NCBI GenBank assembly: GCA_029582165.1
Contig: CM055876.1
Span: 13,660,501 to 13,724,500 of the forward strand
Origin: Portulaca oleracea
Lineage: Eukaryota; Streptophyta; Magnoliopsida; Caryophyllales; Portulacaceae
Direction: 5' to 3'
DNA: 64,000 nucleotides
The stretch's first letter is position 1, and each line of letters starts with the position of its first letter. Positions 1 to 9,419 of this stretch are shown here, one piece after another. The position numbers and the translations under genes were made by a program. A model generated the notes under the pieces. The model was not told the DNA's origin. It ran no database searches and saw only the letters and a list, made by a program, of their open reading frames with translations.

Positions 1-343
1 AACAATTAGAGCAAGTGGGTGCTATTATTTCTTCCCATGTTGAACCAGATTCGATTTCTTATGATTTTACCACTAACCAACACCCTTCTACTTTTCAACC
101 CATTGACCATCACCCATTCATTCAAGAAGAAACCTTCCATCGATCCAACCCAACAAGATTTTTCACAACCTCAAATTTCTCAACCACTTCAAGGATCCTC
201 ATTTGAGTTGATGTTGGACCGAATCATGGAAGAGCGAGAGGAGGATTACGCTTATATCCAAAATCTCGAGCTCGAATTGGCTCAATCCAACCAATTTCAA
301 TTTGCACCTATCCAAACTACTCCTATCCAAAGGGTGGAGGTGA

Positions 344-1297
344 ATGTTATTAATTACCATGTGTGGTGGAGGAGAAGTTGAGCAACCTGAGTTGGTGGAG
401 GAGGGAGTTCTTGAAGAAAATGAGGGAGATATCGAGGATAAAATCGAAGGAGAGGGTATGGAGGTTGAGCAAGTGGTAGATGATGAGAAGGAGAAATTGA
501 TTGGCGAGGAAGTCAATTGTGTAGAAGAGAAGGTGGAGGAAGAACAAGTTATAGTTTTGAATGAAAGTGCTAGTGAATTCCCTGAAGAGCAATTTGATTC
601 CCACCAAATGCAAATTCCTCTCCCAAACTTGTTGATTCAACACTTGATTGATGAAGGACATATTGAATCAAAGTTTAATTTCCCTACTGAGACGCCCTTT
701 TCCATGCCACCTTGTGTTGAAGTCAATTCAGTGACCACGATTGTTCATGAGCATAAAGAAGAAGTTTATATTCTGGAAGTGGAACATGACAATGAGCATG
801 AAAACGATCATCCCGAAACCTTATGTTCTGGACAAGAGGTGATTGAGGATGCATCCCGTGATGATTCCCTCAAGATTGTTCCATTGAGGAGGGAGATCTC
901 ATTGGATGAAGTTTATATTGAGGACATAGAGTTTGAGAAGATTGTTCCCAAGTGTCTGAAACTTGGAGAACCACTTGAGGATAGGCCTAAGTTACTTCTT
1001 CATCCCCATCACCCAATCAAACCGCTGAAGGAGACCCTTGTTCTATTTGAGGAGGTGATGAGAAGGTGTTGGAGAAGGAAGAGGAAGCGACATTGGAAGA
1101 AATCAAAGACATCATCACCTCTTCCCCGCTCATGGTCAACCAAACGACCGGAGGGACGACTCAACTTGAGGTTGTCCAAAAATGGTAGGAGTTGGAGAGG
1201 AAGGAAGAAGAAACGATCATGGTGGAAGAAGCTGATTATGTACCTCTTATGTGCACCACGTCTCTCCAGAATTAAACGGGTAATTAGGTCAAGCTAG
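344..1297 (+). pseudogene. acidic gag-like ORF of the Athila/Tat-type element
   Basis: A 317-codon frame, very rich in Glu in its first half (residues about 9-75) and Arg/Lys rich at its end (about 240-317), where it probably runs out of the true frame. A partly overlapping frame at 19-381 carries FELMLDRIMEEREEDYAYIQ, a coiled-coil-like segment that looks like the upstream part of the same protein, so a frameshift is likely near 340-380. No zinc knuckle, protease or RT motif is seen. The comparable region of the inverted element (57562-58852) encodes a similarly acidic protein. Function is unknown; it may be a diverged gag. Confidence 0.45.
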
Positions 1298-3019
1298 GGA
1301 CCTAAAACAAGCACTACATGGGAGGTAACCCATACTTCCTTTTTGATTAATTTCTTTTCCTTTCTTTATTAGTTTCTTTTTCTTGTTTCTAATCTTGCAT
1401 GCGAATCTTACGAGCCTTGCTTGTTTTCACTTGAATATCCTAACCCTTTGCTCAATTATCACGGATCGCGGATTGAGTAATCATTTATTTTGAAGAACTC
1501 GAGGTAATATCTCTCCGCTCTTCTCTTTTTGAGTTGAATATCATATGATCCATGCTGCATGCTTGATTTTCTTTTGGGTGGAGAACCCCTTTGAGTGTTT
1601 ATGTTAGGATATATTGTTGTTGGAGTCGTGTGGGCTCGGGTCGCCACCATTTGCTTGCTAGTTGTTTTTGTTTGTTTGTCTTTGTAGGTTCTCTACCCTT
1701 TTCTTGTGACACCTTTCCACAATGAGGACATTGTGGCATTTTAAGTGTGGGGGGGGCAGATATTCTGTTTCAAGGGTAGATCACCTAGTAGTTTTGATCT
1801 TTGTTTTCTTAGTTTTTGCTTAAAATTTGAAAAAATTTCGTGTGAAAAAGGAGAAAAAAGGAGTGAAAGCCTTAAAAGTTTTCTTTTAGTTTTGTTTTCG
1901 CTTTGTTTTTGCTTTGTTTCATGGGTCTTGTTGTCGAAATTGAGAAGCCATTCTTAAACTTCTTTAAAAGAAACCGGTCTGAGTGTTTTCGACCCTATCT
2001 CGGGTACGAGTCATGACTTATTACTTTAGATGTCCTTCATCAAGTGTCTAGTTAAACCCCCGATTCCTTTCACGTTCTGATTGAAGTCGGGAGATTCTAG
2101 GGGTTGTGTCCGAGCTTGTTTTGTTTCCCTTTTTAGCAAATGCAAAGTCAAAAAGAAAGAAAAAGAAAGAAAAGCTACAATAACCGGATTAAGTGGAGCG
2201 TGTCACTGAATGACATCAACCACAATACACTTAGCCAACCTACATGGGCCCGGTATTAGCGGTACGACGCTATTACCCCTTAATCTCCTCCCATATTGAA
2301 TTCTCGGTGGAGGTGTGTATGGAAAAGACTGTGTTGGGAGGGTAAACCCCATACTTGGGCCGTCCAATTCCCGAAAGTAAGGCTAATACCGACCTATAAA
2401 AAGAAAAGAAAAAGAGAAAAAGAAAAAGCAATTTTGTTGGGATTACCCAACCCAAAAAAGAAAAGTTTAAGCGTTAATAAAGTGTGGGGCGTCTCCTTGC
2501 ATCACCTACGACCCTTACCAAGCCAAGGGCAACCAAATGCAAGGAAGGGCAACTCGCTCCTTGTTCATTTCGTTGTTTTTGAGCTCAGGCATGAGTCCTT
2601 GGAGTCTTTTGGATTCGGTTGGAAACCACTAGCACTTACGCACATGGGGTTTTGCTTGACACTAGATGTAGGAAATCGAAAATCTCAAAGACTGATTTTT
2701 GCTTAGGATAGGTGTTTGTGAGACGCTCATAACTGTTCCTATTGGAGGTTTAATAACGTTTTCCTGATTTAGATTTTGAGATCTTTTGAATCAAAGCCCT
2801 TGTTTTTCTTTCTTCTTGTTTTCTTCGGTTTTGTTTTCACTTTCCCTCTCTCCTTTTTCTTTGGTTTTTGTGGGTATAGCTGCTACAAACCCTCACGAGT
2901 CCATCTCGTCCACCCGGGCTGCCGGGGGGTTCAAAGGGCTTGGTGCATACGCTAAATGCAGTCGTTTCCTCCCACAACAAAGGAGTTAGTGTTTAGTTTT
3001 CTTATTTGTCTTGTTTTGT
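1298..3019. other. non-coding interior of the LTR element
   Basis: No credible gene is seen. The stretch holds the internal hairpin and purine module (1717-1757), A/G-rich runs at 2150-2175 and 2400-2430, and a T-rich run near 2800-2860. Segments around 1455-1520 and 1680-1800 match, in reverse, 56560-56840 of the inverted element, which confirms they belong to the same element family. Confidence 0.6.
1717..1757 (+). other. internal hairpin followed by purine tract
   Basis: CCACAATG at 1717-1724 pairs perfectly with CATTGTGG at 1729-1736 around an AGGA loop. CATTTTAAGTG and a run of eight or more G follow at once. The arrangement is the same as the module before the 3' LTR at 3020-3057, so it may act as a second (central) polypurine tract for plus-strand priming. 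This role is inferred. Confidence 0.55.
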
Positions 3020-3057
3020 TTTGCTCGGGACGAGCAAAAGTTTAAGTGTGGCGGGGG
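3020..3057 (+). other. hairpin and 3' polypurine tract
   Basis: TTTGCTCG (3020-3027) pairs with CGAGCAAA (3031-3038) around GGA. The tract AAGTTTAAGTGTGGCGGGGG follows and ends next to the LTR start TG at 3058. Polypurine tracts prime plus-strand DNA synthesis; this one fixes the element's orientation as plus. Confidence 0.75.
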
Positions 3058-3382
3058 TGTTTAGACCCAATTCTGTGTCTAAGTACCGCCTAAATCCTTA
3101 GGCTTTTAACTCGTTTCGTGGTTTAATTTCATTGTTTTTAATGCGTTTTTTGGTTATTTTGTAGATTTTGGAGCTTTCACCGAAAACGTAGTAAAACAGG
3201 CCTTTTCATAGCATTCTTGGTGATTTCCCGAGCCGAGCCGGACCGGAAACCGAGGCGGAGTCGACCCGGGACCACACTCCCAACCTTTGGTGCCAATTAG
3301 TGAGGTAACACCCGCTACGACCCTCGAAATGGGTGTTACATGCCTTGGAAAGAAGGAAGAAACAAAGGGACGAAAAGAGTAG

Positions 3383-3679
3383 GGTAGCCCCCGCCACCCT
3401 TGGCGTAGCAGCCACTACCACTATGGTAGCGCCCGCTACCCTTTGCGTAGCGCCCGCTACCCCCTGCTACTATGCTCAAAGTCGACCTTGAATCGTCAGC
3501 TGAAGACGGTAGCGCCCGCTACCATATGGGTCGCGCCCGCGACCTCCTGATCCCGAGTGAGACTGTGCCCACGGTCTCCCAGACCATACCCACGGTCTCT
3601 CGAAGCTCGAAATCACCCGACCTTTTTTGCTGGACAGAACATGACCGTGGCCACGGTCTCCTAGACCGTGACCACGGTC
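3383..3679 (+). repeat. array of palindromic words in LTR U3
   Basis: GGTAGCGCCCGCTACC occurs at 3425-3440 and 3508-3523, with a copy lacking the first G at 3447-3461. Relaxed copies are at 3383-3398 and 3405-3419. GGTCGCGCCCGCGACC at 3529-3544 has both arms changed together. A second word, GACCGTGGCCACGGTC, is a perfect 16 bp palindrome at 3643-3658, with variants at 3559-3578, 3581-3599 and 3664-3679. The array ends about 60 bp upstream of the TATA-like element. Confidence 0.85.
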
Positions 3680-3742
3680 CCCCTATGTTCTGCGCGTGTT
3701 TTCGGCCTGAAGTGTTGCGTTTTGCCAACCAATTTTCACTTG

Positions 3743-3749
3743 TATATAT
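3743..3749 (+). promoter_or_regulatory. TATA-like element of the LTR promoter
   Basis: TATATAT lies just downstream of the palindromic word array. Position in the LTR fits a U3/R boundary. No other support. Confidence 0.45.
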
Positions 3750-4400
3750 GTATCTGTTTCACGTTTTCATAGGGGATTTATCTAGGGTTAGACTTGGGGA
3801 ATTTCCAACTTGTAATTAGGAGTTTTAGAGAGAGATTAGTAAGAGATTAATCTAGGGTTTTGGTGATTTGTGTTTGTTATTGAAGATTTGGGGATTCAAA
3901 CATTGAAAGATTGTTGGATCATCTTTTATTGCTTTCTCTTGTTCATCTACAGCATTTTGATAAGTATTCTCTTCCCTTATCTCTTTTATTAATTACCTTG
4001 CTAATTACTTTGCTTGTTCTTAATTGCTTTGCTTGCTATTTCATTGTTCTTGCTTGTTTATGATTGTTTGATGTTAGAAATCATGTTTAGGTTTGGGTTG
4101 GATGTTGTTAGCTTAGTTTTTATCATGATTAGTGGCTAGAAACCCTATGGGTTAGGAGGTAATTAAGGGTGTGAATGGGTGATTAGGTTTTGGTTAGCAA
4201 TATTAGTGAGTAATTAGTTGAGAAATCAACTTCCTAATCCTATCCTTCCCTCAAGTGGGATGTATTTGGGTGCGAAAGCATCCCGAATACATCCAACGCT
4301 TGTTGGAAGGTAGGAATTAGGATAGTTAGTATTCTAGTTCGCGAAAGCGAATAGAAACTAACTAGGAAATTCCGTTCCTTGAACTCCCCCGGGTCTGTCG

Positions 4401-4924
4401 ATGGACTTTAGGGAAGTTAATCCGGACTATCCTTGAAAGAGGAAGCCCGATGGGTATTTTCTAACGGAGTTACCATTTGATTTCCCCTTCTCGTTACTCT
4501 CTTGTTGCAAAACCCATTTCCTCATCCCCGTTTGCATCCCGAAAAGTCTCTGAAGCCCATTTTCCATTCCTTAACCGACCTTAGCTTTGTTTCTTGCGTT
4601 GTGATCCTTTCAAGCCGATATCCTTACCTTAGCAATCTCATCCCGACCATTGACTTAGTTTCTATGACCAAGGCCACCAGCTCCCTGAGAGAGAACGACA
4701 ATACCGAGGTCTTACAAACCGCTGTACATGAAGCCCGAGGGTCCCTCCATCAGGACGCGGCGGCGAGTATCATGTTCCACCAATTGCAAAGGGTTGGGCA
4801 ATCCACTCAAGTCGAATTCTGCCCATGGACGCTAATTCACGTGGTCCTGAAAAAGAAAGAGAGTCACTTCATGGATAAAAGCAAAATAAATAAAGGTGCT
4901 AGGTATAAGGAAATACTGGGGTGA
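4401..4924. other. unresolved LTR end or flank
   Basis: Sequence between the recognisable LTR and the start of the plant-mobile-domain remnant. A 140-codon frame spans 4502-4924 but has no recognisable motif or promoter and probably reflects LTR or flanking sequence. No terminal CA with a matching target duplication was found. Confidence 0.4.
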
Positions 4925-6503
4925 GGTTATCCAACATGCGACGAATGCGATCAAGGCTACTCGACTGGAATTTCTTCCCACGAACAGCATCATTAGACAA
5001 GCGTTCAACAGCTGGAACTGTCTTATTCTTTTTGGAGCGAATACCCAAAGACAGAATATACTCATATGCCCATGACTGCATGAACATAAAGTCAAAGAAG
5101 AATTGAAAGAGTAGAAAATCTACAAAGAGAAGAGTCTCGGGGACATACCTCGAGCACCTTCTACAGTGAAGGGCCATACTGATAACGAGTAGGAGGCTCA
5201 TGAAGGTAAACCGGATCAGTATCCTGTGAAAGCCGAACGCCGCGGCGAAGCCAGAGGACGAAGTTCACGTAAACCGCCTTGCCCCCGTTTTGGTTCCGGA
5301 CATTGTTGAAGTCCAAAAGGTTCCGAAGCCATGTTGGTGGCCGAAATGATGTACGCCAGGAAGATGAAGCGGCGTTGATCCATAGGCAAGTTCTAGAAAT
5401 TGGCATCGTGGATGGTCGCCTCGAAATGCGCGTAAGCAAGATTGGAAAGGCCCTGTCCTTGGCCCAAACGCGCTGACACTGGACCCAGAAGATCCAAGAC
5501 CATAGGTGGAATCTCAGCGTCAAAAACTACATCATGCACACCCCACGGAATACCAGTGATCATGACGAAATTTGTGGGAGTAACCGTCATCTCACCCACA
5601 GACAGATGAAAGGAGTTGGTGGTGTCCCAAAACCTCTCAGCTATGGCACGGCCTATGACGCGATACGTACGACCCTTCCAAGTCGCCAAACATTGCCAGA
5701 ACGGCATAAGCCCCGCCGCAGTCAGAGTATGTTCAACAAAATGCCTAGGAATCGAGGCGGCTACCTTAAGTGGATTCTTTAAGCCACCAGGGGTTTTCAA
5801 GTTGTCCTCCTAAAGACAAATAAAAGGGGCCAGTTAAAGTTGGGGGCTCGTCTAAATACTTTAGGCATATTCTTTCGGGCCCTAGCTGGACTCAGCACCA
5901 ACACTGGGCTCACAGTCATGACCTATAGAATAAATAAATTTAAAAAAATTAAAAAAAAAGGCAGAAGAAAAATCCATACGGCCCAAATGAGCCGGCCCAG
6001 CAGGACAAAAACCCACACGGGTTTTGTTCTCTAATGGGCCGTCCATCCAGGCCCATTGTTATTTTGGGGGCTTACAGGCCAGAAAACCCGCGCGGGTTTT
6101 CTTTATCCTAGTGGGCCGATTTTTGGGCCGAGCATGCATAAAACTCACACTAATTTTTCTCATGGGTCGAGTTTGGTCCGTTTCTCAAGATGGGTTATCA
6201 TGTGCAAAGCGTAAATAAAAAGGAGCCATCATGCAAGCATGCTTAAAATAATTAAAAATCAACAAGACATGAAAAATAAATTTGTGCTTGCTCTTTTTTT
6301 TTTTATTAAAATAAGTATAAAAGAGAAGTTTTGGAAATTACCTTGCCATGGGAACGGTAGAACCAAGCATGGTTCCAAGATTGAATAGTAAGGTCCGAAG
6401 GGTCGGCATTCGCACCCGGAACAAAGTTGCGATGTGAAAACATCTCGTGGGACCATGTCGCCGCATGTGGAAGAGAAGGATTCCTATGACCTCGGGGATG
6501 CAT
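4925..6503 (-). pseudogene. antisense plant mobile domain (PMD) gene, broken
   Basis: Exon 1 (6503-6342, 54 codons from ATG) contains DPSDLTIQSWNHAWF and ends at a GT donor. Exon 2 starts at 5809 after TTGTCTTTAG and keeps phase 0; it encodes FWDTTNSFHLSVGEMTVTP and MITGIP, typical of the aminotransferase-like plant mobile domain. Damage: an in-frame TAG at 5393-5395, then a frame change near 5340 before GGKAVYVNFVLWLRRG, and a TAG near 5165. A donor at 5148 and an acceptor before 5075 lead to an exon with SWAYEYILSLGIRSKKNKT, open to about 4900, where the gene is cut. PMD proteins include host silencing factors of the MAIN family; copies are also carried antisense by Tat-lineage elements. 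Confidence 0.7.
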
Positions 6504-6616
6504 CTTCCAAAGAACTCAAATTATCTTCAAGGAATAAATTTTCTAGAGAGAGAAAGAGAAGCTAGAGAGATGATGAAGAGTTTAAGGTGTGAGTGAATGA
6601 GGTGAATGAAGCTTGG

Positions 6617-6624
6617 TATTTATA
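6617..6624 (-). promoter_or_regulatory. TATA box for the antisense PMD gene
   Basis: TATAAATA on the minus strand lies 114 bp upstream of the PMD start codon at 6503. Two palindromic 18-mers (6823-6840 and 6902-6919) lie upstream of it. Confidence 0.5.
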
Positions 6625-7078
6625 GAAATGTTAGGTGAATATGAACCGCTTATTTCTAGGACCCGCCTCGAGATGCCAAATGTGTTTCAGTGGTTGAAAA
6701 TCCTAAGGTCATCACTTTGCCACCCAAAGAGGAGACAAGGCTGCGTGGCACGTTCTTGTCCACACAAATGCATGACCCACGTTGATGCTCTTCACGAGGA
6801 GAAGAAAAAGAAAAAAAACACCAAAACCCGCGCGGGTTTTGGGTGTCCTATGGGCCCGGTTCTGGCGGCCCAGCGCCTTGCAGCGGCCCAGTGAAAATGA
6901 TGAAACCCTCACGGGTTTTCTATCAACAAAAATCAATTTCAAGCGGCTCAAGATCATGTGGCCCAGCATCTTTTAATGGCCCAAAGACTGTGGCCCAAGG
7001 GTTTAATTAATTCAAGTAAAAATCTGAACCCATTTGCATTTTTGCGAAAACTAATACTTACTTTTATGATGATTTCAG

Positions 7079-7800
7079 GTTGCCACATAAAAGAGCACCA
7101 TCATCTGGTCGCCGCTAAAAGAGACTATCTATCTATCATCAAGTTGCCGCATAAAAGAGCATTATCATAAGGTCACCACAAAAAAGGGACCACCTGTCAT
7201 CCGGTTGCCGTATAAAAGAGCACCATCAGCAACAGTCGTCAAACGGCTGCCACCTAAAGGCCTCCAACGATGTCGTCAACGACAGCCGTCCAACGGTCGC
7301 CACCTAAAGGCCTCCAAACAATGTCGTCCTCAACAGTCGTCCAACGGGTTCCACATAAAGGACTCAAACGATGTTAGCAATAGCAGTCGTTCAAACGTAG
7401 TCCATTTAAAGGCCTCCGAACGACATCCGTCAGTATCGGTCGTTCAACGGTTCCCACCTAAAGGTTACCGACGATCTTTTCATCAGCAGAGACGTCCAAC
7501 GGTTGCCACCTAAAGGTTTCCGACGACGTCATCACCAGCATCTTCAGTCGTCCAACGGTTTCCACCCAAAGTTTTCCGACAACGTCGTCACCAGCATCTT
7601 CAGTCGTCCAACGGTTGCCACCTAAAGGTTTCCGACGACATCATCATCACCAGCATCGGTTGTCCAACAGTTGCAACCTAAAGGTTACCGACGATCTCTT
7701 TATCAGCAGCAGTCGTCCAACAGTTGCCATCTAAAGGTTACCGGTGACATCATCATCAGCAACGTCACCTGGTCGCCATACAAAAGAGCACCGCCAGTAT
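7079..7800 (+). repeat. minisatellite in the Tat-type 3' untranslated region
   Basis: Degenerate tandem copies of a unit of roughly 55-60 bp containing GTCGTCCAACGG, TTGCCACCTAAAGG and TCCGACGA. Copies on the left side carry CATAAAAGAGCACC instead. Position between the antisense ORF and the polypurine tract matches the hypervariable 3' region known in Tat/Ogre elements. Confidence 0.75.
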
Positions 7801-7819
7801 CAAGACAGACATCAAGTCT

Positions 7820-7865
7820 ACTTTGACCTTCGTCCTATTCGGACTCGATCAAAGTTGGGGCTCTC
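7820..7865 (+). other. hairpin and polypurine tract
   Basis: ACTTTGA (7820-7826) pairs with TCAAAGT (7849-7855); inside it GTCC pairs with GGAC around TATTC. The tract AAAGTTGGGGCTCTC leads straight into the LTR at 7866. Confidence 0.6.
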
Positions 7866-9419
7866 TGTAGACACCGGGATTTGCATCGATATAATCCCGG
7901 CTTATCAATAAATCATTTGGGCCATGTAATAAGCGAAACAAGCAAAACAAACCCAAGCCGGCCTAGTACCAGAAGGAAAACCCGTACAGGTTATGGTTAA
8001 AATAGTCGGCCCAGAGCCAGAACCAGCCCAAGGCGCGCCCTGGCCGAGACACTACAAAACCTGCGTGGGTTTTGTATTCACTGAGCGCATCGTTTTGCGT
8101 TGCTTATGTCAGCAATCCGTGTGCATGATTGATGAAAAGCCGCGCGGGTTTTATCTTGAAAAATCCGGCGCCAAAAACATTGATCACCCTCCCTTGATTT
8201 TAGTCCACATGTTTTGACCTTGGCCTTGACTTGGAAGCTACGTGATTGCATGGCATGATCATGGGGATGTGTCCCTATGATTCTCCCTCCATTTCCCTCC
8301 AAATCCTTCACCTCATCACCTATAAATACCCCCCTCCATTCCCTTCATTCATCATCAACAACTCTCATAAACCACCTCCATTATACTCAAATCACCCACT
8401 ATCACCATAATGCTACCCTTACTCTCCTAAACTCTCATCATACTTCCATCATTCTCACTATTCTCATTACCATAACTCCACCAAAAATATCATCCACACA
8501 CTACCATTCTAATCCTCTTATAACCGTCCTTCATCCATCAAGTCAAGGGAAGTCAAGGCATTTCGATCGGCGCATTCGGGCTTTTAAATCAATGAGGTTC
8601 GGTTTCATGTTTCTTTTCGTTATTATTATTTAATCATGTAATTTGTCTTTTATTTACATTGTATGTGCATACCTTTGTAAAACAAAAACTCCATTCTTTA
8701 TATTGCATGCTTAAGAATATAAATTTGTGAAATTAATTAAACTTCTCCCCGCTCTCTTTCATTTTAATGTCGATTTTAATAGAGCCTTTTTTCTGACAGG
8801 CGAATTCGAGAATTCTTATAATTCTCGAATTCTTAACCTTACCCCCGGACTTAGAATCGGGTTTCGTAGACCGGAGTCATTTTTATTAATTTTATGGTTT
8901 GTCGGTTTCCTTAAATCGGCTGGCGACTCTTTATCCTTTTTTAAAATCTGTTTAATTATTTAATCTTGAAATTTACACTAAAAACATTTAAAGATGATTT
9001 AGACATCTCCCATTCCTCACATTCAAGGCCAAAGCCGAGAGAAATGGGTCATGAAACCATAAAACCCGCACGGGTTTTATTGTTTCTAACTCATTTTCTC
9101 TGGCCCAGGAAAGTGGACAGCCCAAGCCCTGTCAAAACCCGCGCGGGTTTTGACCGTCCTTGGCGGTCCGATTACTTTCTTTTGGGCCCGAGTTGGTAGT
9201 TTGGGACGATTTTAAATTATATTTAATATATTTTTGGTGTAATTTCAATATTTAAATAATAAAAAACGGATTTGTAAAATAAATAAAATTTCACCTCCCC
9301 GAAAATGAATTTCATAAAAATAAAAATATCCTTATTTAAGGATTAAGCAACCTTAGTCGGCTCCTGATCAATTAAGTAGCGCATCACGGAAAAAGGGTCA
9401 CTTTCTCCGGGGTCCTACA
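7866..9419 (+). repeat. Tat-type LTR
   Basis: Starts TGTAGACACCGGGATTTG and ends CTCCGGGGTCCTACA, 1554 bp. TATAAATA lies at 8321-8328. GGCTGGCGACTC at 8911 resembles a tRNA-Arg primer-site core but lies inside the LTR, so I do not call it a primer site. Five palindromic 18-mers lie inside. Confidence 0.7.
8321..8328 (+). promoter_or_regulatory. TATA box of the Tat-type LTR
   Basis: TATAAATA followed by CCCCCC, about 170 bp downstream of the third palindromic word in this LTR. Confidence 0.55.

Larger units (their letters stand above)
3058..4400 (+). repeat. 3' LTR of the Athila/Tat-type element
   Basis: Starts with TG directly after the polypurine tract. Contains the palindromic word array at 3383-3679 and a TATA-like TATATAT at 3743. 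The phrase GTGATTTCC(C/T)GAGCCGA at 3219 recurs in the minus-strand LTR at 50610-55192, which is of comparable length (about 1.35 kb without its insertion). The 3' boundary was not resolved and may lie beyond 4400. Two short nested inverted repeats with GCGAAAGC centres lie at about 4240-4370. Confidence 0.6.
1..4924 (+). mobile_element. 3' part of an Athila/Tat-type LTR retrotransposon
   Basis: The left side is cut by the window edge. Order in the plus sense: degenerate acidic gag-like ORF (to 1297), an internal hairpin plus purine tract (1717-1757), about 1.3 kb of non-coding interior, a second hairpin and the 3' polypurine tract (3020-3057), then an LTR starting TGTTTAGACCC at 3058. No RT, protease or integrase is visible, so the visible part looks non-autonomous. 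The closest relative in the window is the inverted element at 50610-58852: both share the acidic ORF layout and the internal CACAATG-purine-CATTGTG module. Lineage assignment is an inference from layout and polypurine context. Confidence 0.7.
6008..9151. repeat. nine dispersed copies of an AAAACCC/GGGTTTT palindrome
   Basis: The perfect 18-mer AAAACCCGCGCGGGTTTT occurs at 6083-6100, 6823-6840 and 9134-9151. Variants with altered centres or arms are at 6008-6025, 6902-6919, 7977-7994, 8056-8073, 8135-8152 and 9061-9078. Copies flank the PMD promoter, lie in its first intron, and lie in the LTR on both sides of the LTR TATA box. Confidence 0.85.
4925..9419 (+). mobile_element. 3' half of a Tat-type Ty3/gypsy element with antisense ORF
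   Basis: Visible order in the plus sense: antisense plant-mobile-domain gene, tandem-repeat block, hairpin and polypurine tract, LTR starting TGTAGACACC and ending GGGGTCCTACA. Antisense extra ORFs and tandem repeats in the 3' untranslated region are known features of the Tat lineage (established knowledge). The gag-pol half is missing on the left, where the sequence meets the Athila/Tat-type LTR near 4924, so the element is truncated or interrupted there. Confidence 0.65.

Noticed and set aside
4502..4924. 140-codon plus-strand frame as a gene
   Set aside because: No domain, promoter or homologous frame in the related element; lies in unresolved LTR or flank.
8911..8922. GGCTGGCGACTC as a tRNA-Arg primer site
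   Set aside because: It lies inside an LTR whose TG and CA ends enclose it, with a polypurine tract upstream, so the position is wrong for a primer site.
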